Source: Ovis canadensis
Taxonomy: Eukaryota; Chordata; Mammalia; Artiodactyla; Bovidae
NCBI RefSeq assembly: GCF_042477335.2
Contig: NC_091246.1
Location: forward strand, 207,451,501-207,515,500
Reading direction: 5' to 3'
DNA: 64,000 nt
Position 1 is the first letter of the stretch; each line of letters begins with the position of its first letter. Shown here piece by piece: positions 56,364-64,000 of the stretch. The position numbers were made by a program, and so were the translations under genes. Under the pieces are notes generated by a model. The model worked only from the letters and a program-made list of their open reading frames with translations. It ran no database searches and was not told the DNA's origin.

Positions 56364-57250
56364 TGTAATATAGAAAGAGACCTCACAATCTGATTTTTTT
56401 TAAAGGTAGACTCTAATAATAGGTGAGGATATGAATAGGTTATTCTTAAATAGACACAAATTTTCAATAAATATATTCTTTAAACTCATCCAAATTTTCA
56501 ACCAACAAATTCACTTATAGTCAGGAAGATGCAAATTAAAGCAACAAAAAAATTTTGTTTTACACTTATCAGAGTAGTAAAAACTAAAGAGAATTATAAC
56601 ACTTATTGCTGGTAGTTATAAGACTTATTGCTGGTAGGGACATGGGGAAAAGATACTCCCAAATATTGCTAGGTACAAATGTAATGTATTACTGTCCTTT
56701 TGGGAAAGTAACATGTAACTTTTATGCAAAATTTAAAATATATAATATGCTCCTTGACCCTACAATTCCAACTTCTTAGAATCTATCCCGTAGAAATCAA
56801 AACACCACCGGTGAGGACGATTGTATAATGATGCTTATTGAAGTTTACTCATAGCAGAAAAGTAGAAATGAAGTAGCTAAATAAGTGTGGCTCATTCTCA
56901 ACATGGAATATTAAGTAGCCATTAAAAGGAATAAATAGGAACTACTATATATCAATTAATTTTGGTGGATTTCCACAAAATAATGTTTTATATTTGTAAA
57001 TGTATATATAGGCCTGTATATAATTGTATGAAAACAGAGGGGAAAAAATATGGAAGGATAATTACCATTTGTTAACACAGTCTACTGGGATGGGGAAGGA
57101 AGAAGAGAAGAGAAATGCGGGAACCCGGAAAAAGAGAAAGAGAAAAAGGAGATTTTTACTTTAAGAGTACGAGCACAATCAAATTATGTATTTATGAAAA
57201 GTTTAAACCTATGTGCATGTATACAAAAAAATTTTTTTTGAATAGGGAAA

Positions 57251-57705
57251 TCTAAATGTTATCTATTGGATTGTGATTGAAAAAACACGAAAGTGAATTA
57301 AGACTCAGGGGAAGGACAACACCATAAAGCACTACAGTTTAGTCACTATGGCAACCTGCAAAGTATTTTTGCAGAGCTGTTCTCACAGCTCCCACATGTA
57401 CAATCAAAACAAATATGCTAAACATTAAAATTTAAAGAGAATTGGTCATTTTATTTGTTGTATTAACACATTTAATAGTGTCATTGTACATAATGTGAAA
57501 TTTATGTTAAATCCATATAATATTATATAGTCAAGGCCATATATTTTTGTTTATTTATGACTGTGGTTTCCAAAGGATGGATAGTACAAAGAAAAAATTC
57601 TAATGCTATAATACAAGGTGATGAGAGAGGCTACATGCAAATATAAGGTGTCCTTTTCAAACATATACACATGAAGGTATGCATATATACATATTTGCAT
57701 ACACT
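57251..57705. other. No recognised feature
   Basis: AT-rich unique DNA. Confidence 0.45.
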
Positions 57706-57708
57706 GTG

Positions 57709-57780
57709 TTGTTCAGTCACTAAGTCATGTCCGACTCTTTGTGACCCCATAGACTGTAGCAGGCCAGGCTTCCCTGTCCT
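57709..57780 (-). mobile_element. BovB LINE 3' terminus, ~70 bp
   Basis: Reverse BovB end: ttgttcagtcactaagtcat ... ggccaggcttccctgtcc. The shortest BovB stub in the window. Confidence 0.8.
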
Positions 57781-57879
57781 ATACCATGTTATACCATATT
57801 TGTATATGTTATCAGATTTTTAAAAATCGCATCGCTTATGTGAGTTCATTTCCATAGTGGTACTAAAAGAATTAACTAT

Positions 57880-57971
57880 ATTATCCCCTTAAGAAGATAA
57901 AATTGCAGATGAATAATGCAGAATGCTTTCCATTATGAATTTTATCTTTTTTCTCCTTATAATTTTATGTA
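57880..57971 (+). repeat. ~92-bp direct repeat, left copy
   Basis: Aligns to 58160-58250 with about 11 differences including one gap, by hand count. Shared words include gaataatgcaga, tccattatgaatttt and ataattttatgta. It sits directly before a Bov-tA. Confidence 0.93.
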
Positions 57972-58159
57972 CTTGCCTGCTAATACAGGAGAGGTAAGAG
58001 ACACAGGTTCAGTCCCTGGGTCAAGAAGATCCCCTGGAGGAGGAAACAGCAACCCATCCCAGTATTCTTGCCTAGAGGATCCTGCGGACAGAGGAACCTG
58101 GTGGGCTACAGCCCATAGGGCCGCAGAGTCGGACACGAGTGAAGCAACTTAGCACACAT
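57972..58159 (+). mobile_element. Bov-tA SINE between long direct repeats
   Basis: 5'-truncated forward Bov-tA (cttgcctgctaatacaggag ... gaagcaacttagcacac). The head start is missing. It occupies exactly the gap between the two ~92-bp copies. Confidence 0.9.
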
Positions 58160-58250
58160 ATTACCCTCTTTATAAGATAAAATTGTAGCTGAATAATGCA
58201 GAGTGTTTCCATTATGAATTTTGTATTTTTTCTCTTTATAATTTTATGTA
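58160..58250 (+). repeat. ~92-bp direct repeat, right copy
   Basis: See 57880-57971. It ends in the same ataattttatgta. Confidence 0.93.
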
Positions 58251-58529
58251 TAAAAATAATTCACTGTGAATTTTGTTAAAAAGAAAAAACACAAAAACCC
58301 AAAAATGATGGAAGATAAATTTTGGAGAAAGTTAAAACTTTTCTATTGTACTTAGTTTTCACAAGTATGAAGTCCCGAAGCAATTGCACAACAGAGTTTC
58401 ACAAAATAGTAGGCCTTTCATTAAATTTAGAAATAATTGTTACTAGATAATTAAAGAACATGGAAGAATGTTTCTCATCAGAGATATCACTTCTATCAGT
58501 GAAATCTTGGTATTTCTCCTGTTGAATAT

Positions 58530-58760
58530 CCCTGCTCTGTTCTTCAAATTTTACCTCTCTTTCAAGAAGCCTGCCCAGACTCCTCTAGCAGCATAGGATA
58601 TTTTACTCTTACCATCTGCTCTTACCTACTGATGCTATATTAAGTGGCTGGCATATTCTACTCCCTGCTTGGCTGTGAGCTCCTTGAGGGCAAAAACCAA
58701 GGCCTGGGACATTCTAGACCTGCAGTGGTGACTGCATAGATGCATACAAACAGCCCATTT
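58530..58760 (+). mobile_element. L2 LINE 3' region
   Basis: tcaagaagcctgcccagact, then ggctgtgagctccttgaggg and caaaaaccaaggcctgggac follow the L2 order. The 58900-59070 stretch may be further decayed L2. Confidence 0.55.
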
Positions 58761-58769
58761 AGGTATCAC

Positions 58770-60480
58770 TTATTTCCCATTTCTGTACTCTTATTTACGG
58801 TGTATCATTCTTTAAATATTCTCACCCTTCTCAGTAATTTGTGTCTCCTAAAAAACTGAATGTATTTCCCTTTGATGATTTCTTATTTCTACAGACCATT
58901 TATGCCCAGCATAGAGATTTATCTCCTTCTTATGTCCATGCACTGCTTCAAATTGCTCTCTAATTACTCCATATGTTCATACTTCGTATCCAAAGCTAGA
59001 TCCTAGACAGAAACCATGGGGACTGCTTTTTAAATTTTCAAATATCCTAGTACCAAGCACAAGTAATTTAATCATTAATTATGGTTAAACTAAGGAGCAC
59101 AAATGTATTTTTCACTCTCTAGAGTCTCATTGTACTCTCAGATATGTTATTAAATTTATAATTCTTTGATTTGTATTTAATGGATGGATTCGGGAGCATA
59201 CACACCAACACAATGACTTCAAAATGCTGCTAGAATCACACAATGGCCCAAGGAAACCCTGGGAAAGTGATGAAATGAGTCTTTCTTCTTCATATCCCTA
59301 CAAGATAACTCAAACCTTCCTCCTAAACTAGAGATAGTCCTTGAGCCTAACTGCCATCCTTATACATATGAAATTAACATCTCAAACTGCCTGCAAGTAT
59401 CTCTCTGTCCAGACTTCCCTTAGAAGCACAATGAGACTGTTGGAAATGTAAAGAAAACATGAGGTTGAAAAATAATAATAAATTAGGTGAGATAGGAATA
59501 AAGAACATATAACCCAAAGCATGATTCTTCTCTGGCTTTCCACAGAGACTCTCTGGGGGTTAGTGTGAATTGCCTGGGAATAGAACAAGGAGGCAGGTAT
59601 TTACTTGAGAAGCAACTGACAAAAATATAAAACCTACATGAATGATCATCATCAACTTAAAAAATAATAAAAGTACCAAAAAATAACTAGAGAATAAAAA
59701 GGGATAAAAGTGCTGAAGTTTTAAGTACATTTATACAATCATTTTGCTTTGGTGAATCTTTACTACAAAATCTTATTCACTCTTCAAAACTAACCATGAT
59801 TTGACTACAAAGACAGTTAAAACTCTAAGCCAATTTTGAGCTAGACCTTTGCATTAAGACAAAAACACAGAATCCAGTATTAAATGCACAGCACGCATGA
59901 ATGAAGAGAGGGTCTAAATGGCTACTGAAGTGATATTGCCCCCTAAACATATGGCATTGACATCAAGAACTTATAACCACTTGGACCAAGACCTAAAACC
60001 AGCTGTAACGTGAAATCTGCTAAAGAAGTAAAGAATATTTCTGTATTGCATTAAACTTTGGTTTCTTTCCAGAGCTATTATTTTAACAGATACTCATTAT
60101 ATGTGCACTGCACTTTGCTATCACTTTTTTCTCTCCAAGGTTAGTTCAAAGTGTAGGACCAAAACCTTACAGAAAGACATAAAGAGGAAGATCTGCCTCT
60201 CTAATCATCCCAGCTGAAGATGACTTTTCCATACACTGATGTTCACATGAATCAGTACCCCAGCTGGCATGTCTTAGATGGATAGAAATACCTAAACTTC
60301 ATCATTGAAAATACAGATGCCCTAAAAAATGTATAATTCCAGATGAATAGTAATGGCTATTAACCTTACTAACATATATTTGAGTACAGACTGGAAAAGG
60401 TGGGAGCCAACAAATCTTTAACATATTTTCAAGTATGCATAAAGGAACTGGGTAGTTTTTACACATAATAGTGAACTGTC
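58770..60480. other. No recognised gene
   Basis: About 1.7 kb of AT-rich unique DNA. The 68-codon minus-strand frame at 59382-59588 has a hydrophobic run but no recognised match. Confidence 0.45.
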
Positions 60481-60482
60481 TA

Positions 60483-60752
60483 TGCTAAGTCGCTTCAGTC
60501 GTGTCCAACTCTGTGCAACCCCATAGATGGCAGCCCACCCGGCTCCCCCATCCCTGGGATTCTCCAGGCAAGAACACTGGAGTGGGTTGCCATTTCCTTC
60601 TCCAATGCATGAAAGTGCAAAGTGAAAGTGAAGTTGCTCAGTCATGTCCGAATCTTCGCTACCCCATGGACTGCAGCCTACCAGGCTCCTCCGTCCATGG
60701 GATTTTCCAGGCAAGAGTACTGGAGTGGGGTGCCATTGCCTTCTCCAGCGCA
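60483..60752 (-). mobile_element. BOV-A2 SINE
   Basis: Reverse BOV-A2 with both monomers and the aaagtgcaaagtgaaagtga linker. No clear target-site duplication. Confidence 0.92.
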
Positions 60753-61253
60753 CCACTTAGTTAATAAATATCAATCAAGGATAGACTGGAAACTTAGCAA
60801 GAAGCCTTCAAGTTAGTTGCAATAGCAAAAGCCGAAAGCTTGACCTCCCTCCGAAAGCTTCGGCTGAGATTAAGCAAGGATGAGTTCAGCCCTTCCTTGA
60901 GAGCAGGCAGGCAGCCGACTAGAGACTTTGACCAAACAAAAGGATTGATAACACGTCCTTACTGACATTTTGGAGTAACACCCATCCCTCCTCGCTCATT
61001 CTAAAGATAAGGATTATGAAGCCCAGATAGATGACATAACTTAGTCACCCAACTACTAAATAATAGACTGAGACTACCTCCAAGGTCCAAGGTAAGGAGC
61101 AGTGGCTGCGCTTTGCTGGAGTAGCCGTGAAGAGATACCCCACATCCAAGGTAAGAGAAACCCAAGTAAGACGGTAGTTGTTGCAAGAGGGCAGACACAC
61201 TGAAAACATAACCACAGAAAACTAGTCAATCTAATCACACTAGGACCATAGCC

Positions 61254-61571
61254 TTGTCTAACTCAATGAAACTAAGCCATGCCCTGTGGGGCCACACAAG
61301 ACGGGCGGGCATGGTGGAAAGGTCTGATACAATGTGGTCCACTGGAGAAGGGAATGGCAAACCACTTCAGTATTCTTGCCTTGAGAACCCCAAGAACAGT
61401 ATGAAAAGGCAAAATGATAGGATACTGAAAGAGGAACTCGACAGGTCAGTAGGTGCCCAATATGCTACTGGAGATCAGTGGAGAAATAACTCCAGAAAGA
61501 ATGAAAGGATGGAGCCAGAGCACAAACACCACCCACTCGTGGATATGACTGGTGATAGAAGCAAGGTCTGA
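61254..61571 (+). pseudogene. BovB leader reading frame, ends in premature stop
   Basis: Open frame of 105 codons in the same phase as the endonuclease frame that starts at 61617. The closing tga at 61569-61571 sits where the family, as I remember it, has an arginine codon, so a CpG C-to-T change (CGA to TGA) is the simplest origin. It contains the GNGKPLQYSCLENP segment seen in many BovB/SINE translations. Confidence 0.75.
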
Positions 61572-61616
61572 TGCTGTAAAGATCAGTATTGCATAGGAAC
61601 CTGGAATGTCAGGTCC

Positions 61617-62204
61617 ATGAATCAGGGCAAATTGGAAGTGGTCAAACAGGAGATGTCAAGAGTGAATGTCGACATTCTAGGAATCAGCGAACTAAAATGG
61701 ACTGGAATGGGTGAATTTAACTCAGATGACCATTATATATACTACTGTGGGCAGAAATCCCTTAGAAGAAATGGAGTAGCCATCATGGTCAACAAAAGAG
61801 TCCGAAATGCAGTACTTGGATGCAATCTCAAAAACGACAGAATGATCTCTGTTCGTTTCCAAGGCAAACCATTGAATATCACGGTAATCCAAGTCTATGC
61901 CCCAACCAGTAACACTGAAGAAGCTGAAGTTGAATGGTTCTATGAAGACCTACAAGACCTTTTAGAACTAACACCTAAAAAAGATGTCCTTTTCATTATA
62001 GGGGTCTGGAATGCAAAAGTAGGAAGTCAAGAAACACCTGGAGTAACAGGCAAATTTGGCCTTGGAATATGGAATGAAGCAGGGCAAAGACTAATAGAGT
62101 TTTGCCAAGAAAACGCACTGGTCATAGCAAACACCCTCTTGCAACAACACAAGAAAAGACTACACATGGACATCACCAGATGGTCAACACCGAAATCAGA
62201 TTGA
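61617..62204 (+). pseudogene. BovB endonuclease (APE-type), catalytic residue lost
   Basis: 195-codon frame for the APE-like endonuclease that nicks target DNA. Visible motifs: TWNVRS just upstream of the first ATG (catalytic Asn), ILGISELKW with Glu25 (metal ligand), and IQVYAPTS near residue 100. The next motif reads GVWNAKVG at residues 129-136; the family has Asp where Val130 stands, so cleavage is expected to be lost. After about residue 179 the frame is shifted (two bases missing near 62151) and the last residues are not BovB. Confidence 0.88.
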
Positions 62205-62287
62205 TTATATTCTTTGAAGCCAAAGATGGAGAAGCTTTATACAGTCAACAAAAACAAGACCAGGAGCTGACTGTGGCTCAGATCAAC

Positions 62288-62543
62288 AACTGCTAAGTCA
62301 CTTCTGTCATGTCCGACTCTGGGCGACCCCATAGAGGGCAACCAACCAGGCTCCTCCGTTCCTGGGATTCTCCAGGCAAGAATACTGGAGTGGGTTGCCA
62401 TTTCCTTCTCCAATGCAAGGAAGTGAAAAGTGAAACTGAAATCGCTCAGTGGTGTTCGACTCTTAGCGACCTCATGGACTGCAGCCTACCAGGCTCCTCT
62501 GTCCATGGGATTTTTCAGGCAAGAGTACTGGAGTGGGTTGCCA
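62288..62543 (-). mobile_element. BOV-A2 SINE inserted in BovB
   Basis: Reverse BOV-A2 between the endonuclease end (gactgtggctcagatca) and the linker (ttgccaaattcagactt). It is younger than the BovB copy. The adjoining target bases are short and unclear. Confidence 0.9.
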
Positions 62544-63249
62544 TATTGCCAAATTCAGACTTAAATTGAAGAAAGTAGGGGAAACCACTAGACCATTCAG
62601 GTATGACCTAAATCAAATCCCTTATCATTATACAGTGGAAGTAAGAAATAGATTTAAGGGACGAGATCTGATAGATAGAGTGCCTGATGAACCATGGACG
62701 GAGGTTCGTGACATTGTACAGGAGACAGGGATCAAGATGATCCCCGTGGAAAAGAAATGCAAAGAAGCAAAATGGCTGTCTGAAGAGGACTTACAAATAG
62801 CCGTGAAAAGAAGAGAAGCGACAAGCAAAGGAGAAAAGGAAAGATACAAGCATATGAATGCAGAGTTCCAAAGAAAAGCAAGAAGAGATAAGAAAGCTTT
62901 CCTCAGTGATCAATGCAAAGAAATAGAGGAAAAGAACAGAATGGGAAAGACTAGAGATCTCTTCAAGAAAATTAGAGACACCAAGGGAACATTTCATGCA
63001 AAGATGGGCTCGATAAAGGACAGAAATGGTATGGACCTAACAGAAGCAGAAGATATTAAGAAGAGGTGGCAAGAATACACAGAAGAACTGTACAAAAAAG
63101 ATCTTCACGAACCAGATAATCACAATGGTGTGATCACTCATCTAGAGCCAGAATTCCTGAAATGTGAAGTCAAGTGGGCCTCAGAAAGCATCACTACGAA
63201 CAAAGCTAGTAGAGGTGATGGAATTCCAGTTGAGTTTTTCAAATCCTGA
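62533..63249 (+). pseudogene. BovB linker region between endonuclease and RT
   Basis: 238-codon frame, the longest in the window. Its first four or five residues come from the SINE (MGCHI), then it reads BovB AKFRLKLKKVGETTRPFRYD onward, highly charged, through MGKTRDLFKKIRDTKG to ITTNKASRGDGIPVEF. It then stops because one base is missing near 63236. Downstream BovB continues in another phase. Confidence 0.9.
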
Positions 63250-64000
63250 AAGATGATGCTGTGAAAGTGGTGCACTCAATATGCCAGCACATTTGGAAAA
63301 CTCAGCAATGGCCACAGGACTGGAAAAAGTCACTTTTCCTTCCAATCGCGAAGAAAAGCAATGCCAAAGAATGCTCAAACTACCGCACAATTGCACTCAT
63401 CTCACATGCTAGTAAAGTAATGCTCAAAATTCTCCAAGCCAGGTTTCAGCAATACGTGAACTGTGAACTTCCTGATGTTCAAGCTGGTTTTAGAAAAGGC
63501 AGAGTAACCAGAGATCACATTGCCAACATCTGCTGGATCATGGAAAAAGCAAGAGATTTCCAGAAAAACATCTATTTCTGCTTTGTTGACTATGCGAAAG
63601 CCTTTGACTGTGTGGATCACAAGACACTGTGGAAAATTCTGAAAGAGATGGGAATCCCAGACCACCTGACCTGCCTCTTGAGAAATCTGTATGCAAGTCA
63701 GGAAGCAGCAGTTAGAACTGGATATGCAACAACAGACTGGTTCCAAATAGGAAAAGGAGTACGTCAAGGCTGTATATTGTCACCCTGCTTATTTAACTTA
63801 GATGCAGAGTACATCATGAGAAAACCTGAGGTGGAAGAAGCACAAGCTGGAATCAAGATTGCCGGGAGAAATATCAATAACCTCAGATATGCAGATGACA
63901 CCACCCTTACGGCAGAAAGTGAAGAGAAACTAAAAAGCCTCTTGATGAAAGTGAAAGAGGAGAGTGAAAAAGTTGGCTTAAAGCTCAACATTCAGAAAAC
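63243..64000 (+). pseudogene. BovB reverse transcriptase core, open to window end
   Basis: Continuous open phase without a stop from about 63243 to 64000. RT motifs in order: FRKGR near the substrate-binding region, FCFVDYAKAFDCVDH (first catalytic Asp), GVRQGCILSPCLFNL, and an intact YADD box at 63888-63899 (RYADDTTL). Of the three BovB copies here that keep this region, only this one keeps both YADD aspartates. It cannot be made as one protein with the endonuclease because of upstream lesions. Confidence 0.92.

Larger units (their letters stand above)
54130..57250 (+). mobile_element. Old L1M LINE, ORF2 to 3' UTR, degenerate
   Basis: About 2.7 kb of A-rich, stop-riddled L1 once two SINEs are removed. 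ORF2 order is kept: aacctagaggaaatggatga, then aaaatttcaaccaacaaa near the RNase-like end, cttattgctggtagggacat, then cttgaccctacaattcca and acatggaatattaagtagcc, then the 3' UTR with ttttactttaagagtacg. No functional domain survives; limits are approximate. Confidence 0.6.
61080..64000 (+). mobile_element. BovB (RTE) LINE, near full length, cut by window end
   Basis: Forward BovB starting near 61080 in the 5' UTR-like ggtaaggagcagtggctgcg, running through the leader, endonuclease, linker and reverse transcriptase and off the window at 64000. It encodes in order an APE-type endonuclease and an RTE reverse transcriptase that would mobilise itself and the Bov SINEs. This copy is dead: a stop at 61569, a lost catalytic residue, a frameshift near 62150, a BOV-A2 insert and another frameshift near 63236. 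The 3' end and target duplication lie outside. Confidence 0.94.

Noticed and set aside
63243..64000. Intact YADD reverse transcriptase as evidence of an active LINE
   Set aside because: The same copy has a premature stop, endonuclease active-site loss, two frameshifts and a SINE insertion upstream; it cannot make the full protein.
1..64000. CRISPR arrays, prokaryotic operons, phage or plasmid features
   Set aside because: Repeat types are those of a ruminant genome; no regularly spaced short repeats, ribosome-binding sites or bacterial coding density.

Overview
The window looks like a gene-poor, AT-rich stretch of a ruminant nuclear genome, almost certainly a bovid. The evidence is the repeat content. 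It holds dozens of Bov-tA and BOV-A2 SINEs (tRNA-Glu head plus Bov-A monomers), about a dozen BovB (RTE) LINE pieces, CHR-type tRNA SINEs shared by cetartiodactyls, L1 3' ends of the ruminant type, and older mammal-wide layers (MIR, L2, an MLT1-type LTR, MER5A, a Tigger-like DNA element, old L1M). I found no host protein-coding gene, no tRNA or rRNA gene, no CRISPR array and nothing bacterial. Every open frame that encodes a recognisable protein is decayed BovB endonuclease/reverse transcriptase; most other long frames are translated SINEs.

Layout. 1-4.9 kb: SINEs, a nested SINE pair at 1.85-2.28 kb and an L1 3' end. 4.9-9.4 kb: mostly unique sequence with a CTCF-like motif near 7.0 kb. 9.4-18.8 kb: scattered SINEs, an MLT1-type solo LTR at 10.9-11.3 kb and a small CpG cluster at 13.9-14.0 kb. 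18.8-21.8 kb: an old repeat split by BovB, a short L1 stub, and a U6 snRNA/L1 chimeric retropseudogene at 21.15-21.35 kb. 22-28.2 kb: MIRs, BOV-A2, a GC-box segment at 25.4-25.9 kb, MER5A inside old L1, and BovB inside a younger L1 tail. 28.9-31.7 kb: a long 5'-truncated BovB on the minus strand. 32-41 kb: smaller BovB, Bov-tA, BOV-A2 and L2 copies, a perfect 22-bp hairpin at 36.45 kb and a CA microsatellite at 41 kb. 42.6-43.3 kb: a TIR DNA transposon carrying a SINE. 47.4-48.9 kb: an inverted duplication explained by a 344-bp insertion with 11-bp flanking repeats. 49.5-50.8 kb: BovB. 53-57.3 kb: L1 sequence invaded by SINEs. 57.9-58.25 kb: a Bov-tA between two copies of a ~92-bp direct repeat. 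61.1 kb to the window end: an almost full-length BovB running off the edge.

No genes work together here in the pathway sense. The window records successive retrotransposition by L1 and BovB enzymes and the SINEs that borrow them. Several insertions keep readable target-site duplications (TSDs), so their boundaries and order can be set. The strongest unusual items are the U6/L1 chimera, the 344-bp chimeric insertion with its inverted local copy, and the long direct repeat around one Bov-tA. I did not find a new gene system. RepeatMasker family names are from memory of consensus sequences and were not computed.
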